The notes under the pieces are model-generated. The model was not told the DNA's origin. It saw nothing but the letters and a program-made list of their open reading frames with translations, and ran no database searches. A program made the position numbers and the translations under genes. A stretch of DNA of 64,000 nt from Sulfitobacter sp. THAF37 (GTDB lineage: Bacteria; Pseudomonadota; Alphaproteobacteria; Rhodobacterales; Rhodobacteraceae), in contig NZ_CP045377.1 in the NCBI RefSeq assembly GCF_009363555.1, forward strand, positions 34,807 through 98,806, given 5' to 3'. Of this stretch, positions 53,280 through 61,486 are shown piece after piece. Numbering within the stretch: the stretch's first letter is position 1; each line of letters opens with the position of its first letter.

Positions 53280-54472
53280 GCGCCGTCCCCCGACAGGATG
53301 ACGGCGCAGGATGACAGGCCCTTGGTATAGGTCATCATGCCAAAGCCCGAAACCAGCGCCAGACTGGCGTCCCTGACCTGTGTACCGCCCGCGGTGCCCA
53401 GAACCTGGCGCACCGCCTCTGTCAGCCCGACATAGGACCCGCCCGCACCGGCCTGACCGCCCGACAGCTGGCCGCCGGAGGTATTGTGCGGAAAGTCGCC
53501 TTCGATCCGCAGGTCGCGGCTGCGGACGAATTCCGCGCCTTCCCCTTTCTTGCAGAAACCCAGGTCCTCCATCTGCATCATGCAGATCACCGGATAATCG
53601 TCATAGGTCTGTACCACGTCGATGTCGGATGGCCCCACACCGGCCATGCGGTAAAGGTCGCCCACGTCTTCCACCCAGCCGCCGGAGGTCTGCATGAGGT
53701 CAATCGACCGCGCATTGTGACGTTCGATGCTGCTGCGCAGTCTGGCACCGGCAATGCCGCAGGCACGGGCCGTGTCCTGACGCATGACCAGCACCGCTTC
53801 GGCCCCGGCGCAGGGCATCACGCAATCGAACAGGTGGATCGGATCCGCGATCGGACGTGCGTTCATGTATTGATCCAGCGTCAGAGGCTCCTTCATCAGC
53901 GCATTGGGGTTCTTCAGGGCATTGGACCGCTGGGCGACCGCGATCCGTCCCAGATCCTCGCGGGTGACATTGAAGGTTTCCATGTAGTTCCGGGCGATCA
54001 GCGCAAAGCTGGCATTGGTCCCGCCCGCGCCATAGGGGTAGACCGCGTCCTGCGAAAACCGCGAGAAATTCGCCAGTGTATTGCCGAATGACCCGCGTTG
54101 ATTGGTGTCGGCGCCGATGCAGGCCACAACATCGCAATCGCCGGACTGAACGGCGCGGGCCGCGCGTCTGATGCCGGTTATCCCGCTGGCCCCGCCAAGT
54201 GGCACATGATCCAGCCACCGGACGCTGAGGCCCAGATGTTCGGCAAGGCCGATGGCGGTGTCGGGAGCGGTGGTAAAACTGGACAGGCAGAAACCGTCGA
54301 TGTCGCGCGCAGAAATGCCCGATCCGTCCACCAGCGCCCGCAGGGCCTGCCCGGTCCACCAATGCGCGGAGTGGTCGCTGTACCGCGCATAGGGAAGGCT
54401 GACAGGCGTCGTGATCACAACGTCATCATAGGCGCGACGGTCGATGCTGAACTTGCCCATCTGGTTGGTCAT
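53276..54472 (-). CDS. thiolase-fold protein without canonical thiolase residues (copy A)
   Basis: A 398-residue member of the SCP2-thiolase/Ltp2-like family. At the position of the thiolase nucleophile it reads PLGGASG (91-97), with no Cys. At the position of the GHP histidine it reads SGGQAGAGG with Gln340. YDDYP (290-294) is kept. Loss of both residues argues against Claisen thiolysis and for an aldolase-type cleavage, as in Ltp2. It is about half identical by eye to copy B at 58217. Starts at 54472 or 54460 are both possible; AAAAGGA lies very close to the first. Confidence 0.85.
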   Translation of the reverse strand: MTNQMGKFSIDRRAYDDVVITTPVSLPYARYSDHSAHWWTGQALRALVDGSGISARDIDGFCLSSFTTAPDTAIGLAEHLGLSVRWLDHVPLGGASGITGIRRAARAVQSGDCDVVACIGADTNQRGSFGNTLANFSRFSQDAVYPYGAGGTNASFALIARNYMETFNVTREDLGRIAVAQRSNALKNPNALMKEPLTLDQYMNARPIADPIHLFDCVMPCAGAEAVLVMRQDTARACGIAGARLRSSIERHNARSIDLMQTSGGWVEDVGDLYRMAGVGPSDIDVVQTYDDYPVICMMQMEDLGFCKKGEGAEFVRSRDLRIEGDFPHNTSGGQLSGGQAGAGGSYVGLTEAVRQVLGTAGGTQVRDASLALVSGFGMMTYTKGLSSCAVILSGDGA

Positions 54473-54551
54473 ATCCTTTTGTGCGGATGGCTCCCTCGCC
54501 CGGAGGGGCCTTCCAAAGCATGTCTGACTGCGCCTTGCGCCAGGTCGGATC

Positions 54552-54575
54552 ATTTATTTTGTATATAAAATAAAT
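54552..54575. promoter_or_regulatory. AT-rich palindrome ahead of thiolase-fold copy A
   Basis: Nine-base arms ATTTATTTT and AAAATAAAT enclose GTATAT; the core TATTTTGTATATAAAATA is the most symmetric of the five AT-rich sites in the cluster. It lies 79 bases ahead of the start and marks a separate promoter for the thiolase/Zn-ribbon pair. Confidence 0.6.
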
Positions 54576-54610
54576 GCCTGTCAACGTGCCGCCCTGCCGC
54601 GTTATCCGGG

Positions 54611-55384
54611 CTACAGCCCCTTGGGATGCGTCAGGAATTCTTCGATCACTTCCGGCGGGGCCTTTACATAGTCACCGGTGCGGCTGACGGATTGACCGGT
54701 CAACTGCTTCAGGCTGACAGCCATTTCCGCCATCTTGAGGGCGATGGGGATGCCATTGATAACCGGTGCGCCGCCGACATTGTGGTTCTGAAACTGCGCA
54801 AACAGAACCATCGGAATACCGCCGCCGGGGATCACCACGTCGATACCCTGTTCCACCAGAGGCGCTGCCTGTGTGTCGAACAGGTCCTTGACCTCAAGCG
54901 CCTTGGCCGCGTCGCCATAGGCCCCGAGGATCTGGCCCGGCTCGAACTTCAGGGAATGGACACCCGTCACCCGATCGCGCAGGCCATACTTGCCGATCTG
55001 CTGGTGAAACCAGGGGATGAACCGGGGGTTGATCGTCACGATGCCAAGGCGCTGGCCAAGCTGGCAGCACCACAGCATCGTCGCCTCCCCGAGACCGATC
55101 ACGGGGATATCGACCACGCTGCGGGCTTCGTACAGTCCCGCATCCTGAAAATGCCCTACCACGACGGCATCGTATCCTTCACGCTCTGCCCTGATCACGT
55201 TGGCAATCATTTCGCGGGCGCAGCGGAATTCGACCAGGGGGTGGGCATAGCTGTCGTAGGGTGTGATGCCGTGGATATCGACGGTCGTGCCCGGAGACAT
55301 TGCGGCATTCAGGTTCTCGCGCAGGTGGTCCCAGTAGGTCGCGCCGTTCTCATGATCGACATAGCTCTGATACCAGATCTTCAT
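54611..55384 (-). CDS. Asp/Glu racemase-superfamily protein lacking both catalytic cysteines
   Basis: A 257-residue protein with the hydantoin/Asp-Glu racemase fold. The first catalytic Cys position, usually in ACFGDPG, reads GHFQDAG with His78; the second, usually LGCAGM, reads IPGGGIP with Gly188. A two-cysteine racemase or isomerase mechanism is therefore unlikely. It may be a lyase, decarboxylase or other isomerase. It is in the catabolic gene series but separated from the SDR gene by 93 bases, so it may start a small unit of its own. Function unknown. Confidence 0.7.
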   Translation of the reverse strand: MKIWYQSYVDHENGATYWDHLRENLNAAMSPGTTVDIHGITPYDSYAHPLVEFRCAREMIANVIRAEREGYDAVVVGHFQDAGLYEARSVVDIPVIGLGEATMLWCCQLGQRLGIVTINPRFIPWFHQQIGKYGLRDRVTGVHSLKFEPGQILGAYGDAAKALEVKDLFDTQAAPLVEQGIDVVIPGGGIPMVLFAQFQNHNVGGAPVINGIPIALKMAEMAVSLKQLTGQSVSRTGDYVKAPPEVIEEFLTHPKGL

Positions 55385-55477
55385 TTTCGGTTTCCTTCAG
55401 GTTAGGCGCCTGCGCGCTGTCTTTCATGTCGGCGGGATCAAGGCTCTTTCGATCCCTGCCAAGTTATCCGACACAGA

Positions 55478-56197
55478 TCAGGAGGCTTGCCCGCCAAGGC
55501 TTGTACCGCCACAGACGTACAGGACCTGACCGGTGACAAAGCCGGAATTCGCATCCAGGAAAAACCCGGCTGCGTTGGCAATGTCCTGGGGCGTGCCGAT
55601 GCGCCGGACCGGCACGCCACTGGCGATCTTGTCCTGCAATTCACCGTCCTTGGGCACGATGCCCCAGAAATTCTCGGTCAGCACGGGGCCGGGGGCGATG
55701 GCGTTGGCCGTAATCCCCTTGTCGGCAAGTTCCAGCGCCCAGGTGCGCATCAACCCGTGCACGCCCGCCTTTGTCGCGGCATAGGAGGACCGGGTCGGCA
55801 TCCCCATCGACGCGCGAGATGTTATGAACAGAATGCGTCCGAAACTGCGCTCTATCATTCCCGGCAGGACGGCCTGTGTCAGCGCCATGGGGGATGCCAG
55901 GTGCAGCTGCGCCAGCTTGATGACATCGGTCGGGTTGGCGTCGGGCAGCAGGTCGGGCAGGATCGCGCCCGCGTTGTGCACCACGGCATCAATCGCGTGA
56001 TCGGCGGCAATCTGTTCGGCCACCTGCGCCGTGGCCGCCGCATCCGTCAGATCGACGGTATAGCCGAAAAGCCTTTCATTTTCGGTGGCGGGCTTTTCCA
56101 GGCCCAGCGATACGACCTTTTCGCCGCGCGCCAGCAGCAGATCGCCAATCGCGGCGCCAATGCCGGAGTTGCCCCCGGTGATCAGGGTTGTCCTCAT
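55478..56197 (-). CDS. SDR family oxidoreductase
   Basis: A 239-residue short-chain dehydrogenase with intact motifs: cofactor site TGGNSGIG (7-14), NAG at 75-77, and the catalytic set Ser127, Tyr139 and Lys143 (SSYAATK). It would oxidise or reduce an alcohol/ketone with NAD(P). It overlaps the cyclase gene by ATGA. Because the other SDR-like domain (in the fusion at 56982) is degenerate, the two might form an active/inactive pair as in BbsCD; this is inference. Confidence 0.9.
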   Translation of the reverse strand: MRTTLITGGNSGIGAAIGDLLLARGEKVVSLGLEKPATENERLFGYTVDLTDAAATAQVAEQIAADHAIDAVVHNAGAILPDLLPDANPTDVIKLAQLHLASPMALTQAVLPGMIERSFGRILFITSRASMGMPTRSSYAATKAGVHGLMRTWALELADKGITANAIAPGPVLTENFWGIVPKDGELQDKIASGVPVRRIGTPQDIANAAGFFLDANSGFVTGQVLYVCGGTSLGGQAS

Positions 56198-56985
56198 GTG
56201 CCGTCTCCCTCCACCAGGGCGACCACCCGCAGCGGGCTGCCCGATCCGCCCTCGATCTTGAGCGGGCAGGCCACGATGAGCGCCCCGAAGGTGGGCAGTT
56301 TGTCCAGGTTCGTCAGGCACTGCAGGCCGAACCTGCCGTTGCCGTGCAGGATCGAATGGGCGGGCAGGGGCGGATTGAAGGTGCTCGCCTGCCCGGCATC
56401 GGTGCCGACCGTCTCGACCGCAAGGCCGATGCAGTTGCGGTCGTGGACCAGAAATTCGACGGCGCCCGCATCCGGCCCCGGCGAATGCGCACCGTCTTCG
56501 AGCAGGTTCAGGTATTCCGCTGTCCCGACCCTCTTGTACCAATCGGTGCGCAGGGCGATCCAATGGTCGGGGGGGATGGTGCCGTTGTCCGCTTCCCAGT
56601 GTTCAAGGAAATCGCGGGTCAGCACAAAGTCCGCGTCAGCGGCGGCTTCCTTGGATATGTCGATCACCACGGCGGGGGCGACAAAGTCCTGCGCCGGGAT
56701 GGCATCCACCGTGTTCGACGGCAGATCCTTGCCCGTCACCCAATGCGCCGGGGCATCGAAATGGGTGCCGGTGTGTTCGTTCATCGAAATGTTGTTCCAG
56801 TACCAGGCCGGTCCGTTTTCGTCGTAGCGGGACAGCTTTTCCATCCGGAACGGAGCACATTGGCCGAACTCGGCCGGCAGCACGATGACCGGGAAATCCG
56901 GGCTGAGCGTGTTGGTCAGGTCGATGACGCGCACCTGGCCGGATGCCAGCGCCCCCGCGAGATCCGCAAGTACGGTCTTGGTCAT
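56194..56985 (-). CDS. cyclase family metal hydrolase (isatin hydrolase/kynurenine formamidase type)
   Basis: A 263-residue protein of the Cyclase family with the metal motif HTGTHFDAPAH (His71, His75, Asp77, His81). The family includes isatin hydrolase, which opens isatin to isatinate, and bacterial kynurenine formamidase; both act on indole-derived compounds. In an operon with a Rieske dioxygenase, CoA ligases and an aldolase-like pair, isatin hydrolase is the more attractive role. The start overlaps the upstream fusion gene by ATGA. Confidence 0.85.
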   Translation of the reverse strand: MTKTVLADLAGALASGQVRVIDLTNTLSPDFPVIVLPAEFGQCAPFRMEKLSRYDENGPAWYWNNISMNEHTGTHFDAPAHWVTGKDLPSNTVDAIPAQDFVAPAVVIDISKEAAADADFVLTRDFLEHWEADNGTIPPDHWIALRTDWYKRVGTAEYLNLLEDGAHSPGPDAGAVEFLVHDRNCIGLAVETVGTDAGQASTFNPPLPAHSILHGNGRFGLQCLTNLDKLPTFGALIVACPLKIEGGSGSPLRVVALVEGDGT

Positions 56986-58220
56986 TTGTTTTCCTCACGA
57001 ATTGTCAGAAGCGGATCGTCCTGCCAGCGGGTCAGCACATCCTTTGCGACTTCGTCGGCACAGATGGTTTCCTGCCCCTGCTGAAGGGCTGTCACCACTG
57101 CGCGTGCGATCTGTGCCGGTGCGGTCTTGGGCGGCGGCACGGTCTGATGCCAGCCGTCGTCCACCGGGCCGGTCAGGACAGACATGATCCGGATCCCGGT
57201 TTGCGCCATTTCACCGCGCAGGCTGGCGATCAGCGATAGCCGTGCGGCGGCGGCGGCGGACGATCCGGCATAGCCCGCCCGCCCGGTCAGCCCGTGGATG
57301 GAGGCGATATCGACCAGGGCGGCGGCGGACCGATCACCATCGTCGGACCGCGCCGAAAGGGCCGGTGCAAAGCCCTGCGCGAGCCGCATCAGCCCCGTGA
57401 CTTCCAGGTCAAGCCCGGATTGCAGATCGTTCAGGTTGCCCCCGAACCCGACACCCCCCTGGCGGGCGAACCGGGCCGTGTTCACCACGATGTCCACGCG
57501 CCCGCCCAGCTGCCCGGCCAGCGCCTCGATGCTGCGGGTGTCGGTCAGGCTCAGCCTGACGGGTTCGATCCCGGGGGTGGCCTCGATCCTGTCCTGTCCG
57601 GGATAGCGCATCAGGGGGTCGGCGTTGCCAAGGAAAACCGTCTTTGCGCCCGCCTTGAGCAGCGCCTCGGCGACGGCCTGCCCGGTCGCGGTCCGGCCGT
57701 CGGTCACAAGGATGCGCCGGTACTTCGGGTCGGCGGTAAAGACCCGCAATTGGGGATCGTCAGCCATATGTGGCGTCTCCTTTTCCGGCATGGCAAAGAG
57801 TGCCGGATTGCCGGACCTGTCAAGCTTCAACTCCATTCGGACGCGGTCGCCCCGGCCCACATCGCCGTGCAGATGCACGGTTGCCATCGGACCCGCATCC
57901 AGCCGCGCGGATCCGATGCGCCAGGGCAGGTGGTCCTTGAAAAACAGGTCGATGGAGCTGCGGATCGTCGTCTCTGCCTCGATCACCGCGCCTCGGGGCT
58001 GGTCCTGCCAGCGCAATTCGCCCCAGCAGAACGGGCAGCGGTCGCGCTGCGGATAGGTGGCCCTGGCGCAATCTTCACAGACCTGCAGCACAAAGCGCCC
58101 CAGACCGGCGCGCGCCGCCATGGCCGTGGCCGCGCGGCTGCGCAGGGCGGGAGGGACATGGCCCGCAGGGGTGACGACCAGCGGGTCCTTGCGCTTGGGC
58201 GGTGTCAGCGGGTCGGTCAT
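56982..58220 (-). CDS. fusion: Zn-ribbon/OB-fold (DUF35) + degenerate SDR
   Basis: A 412-residue two-domain protein. Residues 40-145 are a DUF35 protein with zinc ligands Cys48, Cys51, Cys62 and Cys65 and an OB-fold. Residues 165-410 have an SDR fold in which the glycine motif reads TDGRTATG and the catalytic YxxxK reads YAGSS (Tyr317, no Lys at 321). The SDR part is probably structural or uses another chemistry. An ATGA overlap with thiolase-fold copy B predicts a complex between them. The SDR half could start alone at a Met near residue 152, but no clear ribosome site was seen. Confidence 0.85.
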   Translation of the reverse strand: MTDPLTPPKRKDPLVVTPAGHVPPALRSRAATAMAARAGLGRFVLQVCEDCARATYPQRDRCPFCWGELRWQDQPRGAVIEAETTIRSSIDLFFKDHLPWRIGSARLDAGPMATVHLHGDVGRGDRVRMELKLDRSGNPALFAMPEKETPHMADDPQLRVFTADPKYRRILVTDGRTATGQAVAEALLKAGAKTVFLGNADPLMRYPGQDRIEATPGIEPVRLSLTDTRSIEALAGQLGGRVDIVVNTARFARQGGVGFGGNLNDLQSGLDLEVTGLMRLAQGFAPALSARSDDGDRSAAALVDIASIHGLTGRAGYAGSSAAAAARLSLIASLRGEMAQTGIRIMSVLTGPVDDGWHQTVPPPKTAPAQIARAVVTALQQGQETICADEVAKDVLTRWQDDPLLTIREENK

Positions 58221-59392
58221 CGCAGCACCTCCTGCTCCAGAACGGCGGCACCGGTGCAGATGCCGCGATCGTAATTCACCAGGCCGAAGCCTGAGATCAG
58301 GGCGCGTGTCGCATCCGGCACCTGGTCCCCCAGTGGCGCCCGCAAGATCTGCCGCAGCCCTTCGGTCACGTTCTGAAAACCGCCGGCGGCACCGGCCTGC
58401 CCTGCGGACAGCTGCCCGCCGTTTGTATTGAGCGGCACAGAGCCGGTGATCGTGAAATCGTTCTCTGCGATGAATTGCGAAAGCGCCGCCTTGTCGCAAA
58501 ACCCCAGATCGGCCAGTTGCATGGCCACGATCACCGGGTAATCGTCATAAAACTGGACCGTGTGCATGTCCTGCGGGCCGCACCCCGCGGCTGACCACAG
58601 ATCGTCAATGTCGCGCGCCCAGCCGCCGCGGGTCTGCACGGGGTCTTCGGCATAGGCATTGTGCCGTTCGATCGTCGCGGCCAGACGCGCGGTGGACAGC
58701 CCCAGGTCCTGCGCTTTCTCAGGCGTTGTCACGACAAAGGCTTCGGCCCCCGCACAGGGCATGACGCAATCGAACAGGTGGATCGGGTCGGAGATGGGCC
58801 GCGCCTGCATGTACTGGTCGTGACTCAGCGGCTTTTTCATCAGCGCAAGCGGGTTCGACAGGGCATTCGCCCTTTGCGCGACGCAGAGTTTCGCGAAATC
58901 CTCGCGCGAGACGCCGTATTCGCGCATGAAGTTATCGGCGATCAGCGCGAAGGTCGCGTTGGGCCCGCCAAAGCCGTAGGGATAGGTGGCATCCTGTGAA
59001 AACCGCGAAAAGCCCTGCAAGGTCTGGCGGAAGCTGTCGATCTGGTTGGTGTCGGCGGCGACACATGCCACGATGTCGGCATCGCCCGCCTGAACAGCCC
59101 GCGCCGCGCGGCGCAGGGCCATGACGCCGCTGGCCCCGCCGGTGGGGATGTGATCCATCCAGCGCGGGCTGAGCCCCAGATGTTGCACCATGCCGACAGC
59201 CGTGTCCGGTCCGGCGGAGAAACTGGCAAAGCAGAAGCCGTCGAAATCGGCGGGACCCAGCCCGGTCTGGCGCGACAGGGCGGCCAGGGCGCCGCCGGTC
59301 CACCAATGCGCGGTCTTGTCGGAGAACCGGGCATAGGGAACGGTGACAGGCGCACAGACGGCAACGCCGTCATAGGGTTTCTGCCGGGCCAT
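58217..59392 (-). CDS. thiolase-fold protein without canonical thiolase residues (copy B)
   Basis: A 391-residue paralogue of copy A. It reads PTGGASG (83-89) at the nucleophile position and SAGQAGAAGG with Gln332 at the GHP position, so it lacks the usual Cys and His as well; YDDYP (282-286) is retained. It is coupled to the DUF35-SDR fusion and to the ligase gene (TGATG overlap). A retro-aldol or related cleavage of an aryl-hydroxyacyl-CoA is a good working hypothesis. Confidence 0.85.
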   Translation of the reverse strand: MARQKPYDGVAVCAPVTVPYARFSDKTAHWWTGGALAALSRQTGLGPADFDGFCFASFSAGPDTAVGMVQHLGLSPRWMDHIPTGGASGVMALRRAARAVQAGDADIVACVAADTNQIDSFRQTLQGFSRFSQDATYPYGFGGPNATFALIADNFMREYGVSREDFAKLCVAQRANALSNPLALMKKPLSHDQYMQARPISDPIHLFDCVMPCAGAEAFVVTTPEKAQDLGLSTARLAATIERHNAYAEDPVQTRGGWARDIDDLWSAAGCGPQDMHTVQFYDDYPVIVAMQLADLGFCDKAALSQFIAENDFTITGSVPLNTNGGQLSAGQAGAAGGFQNVTEGLRQILRAPLGDQVPDATRALISGFGLVNYDRGICTGAAVLEQEVLR

Positions 59393-61005
59393 CAGCTCGT
59401 GCGTTTCTTCAGATGCCGGGTGTCGATGAACCCGTCTGTTTCAAAGGTTTTCACCAAGAGGTCCTTCAACTGACCCCTGAGGATTTTCTGTGTGGCGGTC
59501 AGGGGCAGGTCATCCACAAAGGCGATCCAGCCGGGGGCCTTGTAGTATGCCATCTGATCCAGCGCCCAGGTCACGATCTCTTGCGCCCTGGCCGCGTTGG
59601 CTTCGCCGCCCTCCAGGATGATGAACACCGCCACCTCGTCCCCGCGCACATCGTCCGGGGCGGCGGCGGCGGCACAGGCGTTGATGTCGGGGTGCCGGTT
59701 CAGGATCGATTCCACCTCCACCGCCGAGATGTTTTCACCCGATCGGCGGATCACGTTCTTCTTGCGGTCCACGAAGTGCAGAGATCCGTCCGCGTCCTGC
59801 TGGACGACATCGCCGGTGTGCAGCCACCCGCCCTGCCAAAGCGCGTCGGTTGCTTCGGGGTTCTTCAGGTAGCCCGAGAAGAAGCCATAGCGCGGGTTGT
59901 CACCGGCCCGGCGCACGAGCATTTCACCACGTTCGCCGGGGGGGACGTCCTGGCCCGCATCGTCGACAACGCGGACTTCCACGTCTTTCTCGGGTCGGCC
60001 AAAACAGGCGGTTCCCGTCTTGCGCGGCTCTTCGTTGGCGCAGATGACACCGCCCGATCCGGTCTCGGTGCAGGCCCAGGCTTCGATCAGGGGGAAACCG
60101 TAGCGTTCTTCGAAAGGGTCATGCAGCTTGGCGTCCACGCCCGCGCCAAACCCGAAACGGACATTGTGATTGCGGTCGTCTTCGGAAGGATCGGCGCGCA
60201 TCAGCATGGGCGGCATGACACCCAGATAATGCACCACGGTCGCCGCGCTTTCGCGGACCGAGGCCCACCAGCTGCGGGGGTGGAACCGATCCAGCATGAT
60301 CAGACAGCCGCCCGCCGTGATCATCGCCATCACCGACACCGCCATCGCGTTCATGTGGAAGACGGGCAGGGGGGTCAGCATCCGCTCCTCGCCCTGCCGC
60401 AGGCTGATGTGGCCCCCGGCATTGGCGTACCAGTCACCGGAGTAGAGGTAATATTCGTTGGACAGGATGCAGCCCTTGGGCTTGCCCGTGGTCCCCGAGG
60501 TATAGAGCAGGGCGCATTCCGTCGCCGTGTTCGGCACCGTCTCTGCCGACGCGGGGCGGATGGCCGGGGGCAACGCGTCTTCGGGTGAGATGACAAGTGT
60601 CGGGATCGCGGCATTTGCCACGGCGGTCTTCATTTCTTCGAGCCGCCCGGACAGAACAATCGCCAGGATCATTTCGGAGTGTTCGGCCAGATACTCAAGC
60701 TCAGCCAGCCGCAGGTCCGGATTGATCGGCACCACGGAGGCCCCGAGGGCATTCAGCGCCAGCCAGATCTCCAGAAAAACGGGACGGTTTTCCAGCAGCA
60801 GGCCCACGCGATGACCGGCGCCATATCCGGCGTCCTTGAACCGCTTGCGCCAGTCCTCCACCCTTTTCGCCATCTCGTCATAGCTGATGTCGCCCGGCGC
60901 GATGCCGTAGGCCTGTGCCGTTTCCTCCAGCACATGCAGAAAGGCGGCGTCGCCCTGTCTTGCCGCGGTATCGCTGAATCGGGTGTACACGGTTTCGTTG
61001 TTCAT
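59392..61005 (-). CDS. AMP-dependent acyl-CoA ligase
   Basis: A 537-residue adenylate-forming ligase with LLYTSGTTGKPKGC, ACTETGS, LHTGDVVQQDADG, DRKKNVIRRSGENISAVEVE and a C-terminal TQKILR Lys. Placed between the Rieske dioxygenase and the thiolase-fold gene, it is the best candidate for activating the oxygenation product to its CoA ester. It begins seven bases after the dioxygenase beta-subunit stop. Confidence 0.9.
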   Translation of the reverse strand: MNNETVYTRFSDTAARQGDAAFLHVLEETAQAYGIAPGDISYDEMAKRVEDWRKRFKDAGYGAGHRVGLLLENRPVFLEIWLALNALGASVVPINPDLRLAELEYLAEHSEMILAIVLSGRLEEMKTAVANAAIPTLVISPEDALPPAIRPASAETVPNTATECALLYTSGTTGKPKGCILSNEYYLYSGDWYANAGGHISLRQGEERMLTPLPVFHMNAMAVSVMAMITAGGCLIMLDRFHPRSWWASVRESAATVVHYLGVMPPMLMRADPSEDDRNHNVRFGFGAGVDAKLHDPFEERYGFPLIEAWACTETGSGGVICANEEPRKTGTACFGRPEKDVEVRVVDDAGQDVPPGERGEMLVRRAGDNPRYGFFSGYLKNPEATDALWQGGWLHTGDVVQQDADGSLHFVDRKKNVIRRSGENISAVEVESILNRHPDINACAAAAAPDDVRGDEVAVFIILEGGEANAARAQEIVTWALDQMAYYKAPGWIAFVDDLPLTATQKILRGQLKDLLVKTFETDGFIDTRHLKKRTS

Positions 61006-61012
61006 GCCTGCC

Positions 61013-61486
61013 TCAGATAAAGAGCTGGATGTTGCTGAATGGCGCGTCGAAATTGATCAGATTAATGCGTTTTAGTTTGATCTGCAACGTCCCGTCCACC
61101 TCGACCAGTTCGTGACTGACCCAGCCGGAATAGCGTTCCAGCAGATCGCCCCGCGTTTCCGTGTATATGAACGAGGTGCGCAGTTTATGCACGCCCCCGT
61201 CTTCACCCATCGACAGGATGCGCGGGCGCTCCATCAGGTGATGGCAGCGGCTTTTGGGTTTCTGGCTGAAGGTGCGCTCGCCCGCCAGCCGCTCCACCCG
61301 GACGGTCAGCAGCAACCGGTCTTCGTACATCAGCGACGGCTGCAGGATCGGATCTTCCTGCTGCCATTCAAGCGGCATCCAATAGCGTCCGTCCTTGTGA
61401 AACAGGGCCAGCCAGTCGTCCCAGCGCATCTGGTCGATCGTGGCGGCCTCGTCATAGACAAAGTCGATCAGGTCATCGCGGTTCAT
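61013..61486 (-). CDS. aromatic-ring-hydroxylating dioxygenase beta subunit
   Basis: A 157-residue protein of the SnoaL-like ring-hydroxylating beta-subunit family, with the DEAATIDQMRWDDWLALFHKDGRYWMPL start and the SRCHHLMERPRILS stretch typical of these subunits (each motif given in part). It supports the trimeric alpha-beta dioxygenase. The ATG at 61486 overlaps the alpha-subunit stop (ATGA); longer upstream frames are antisense or out of phase with alpha. Confidence 0.88.
   Translation of the reverse strand: MNRDDLIDFVYDEAATIDQMRWDDWLALFHKDGRYWMPLEWQQEDPILQPSLMYEDRLLLTVRVERLAGERTFSQKPKSRCHHLMERPRILSMGEDGGVHKLRTSFIYTETRGDLLERYSGWVSHELVEVDGTLQIKLKRINLINFDAPFSNIQLFI

Noticed and set aside
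53276..54472. Acetyl-CoA acetyltransferase as the function of the thiolase-fold genes
   Set aside because: Both copies lack the nucleophilic Cys and the GHP His needed for thiolase chemistry, so only the fold is claimed.
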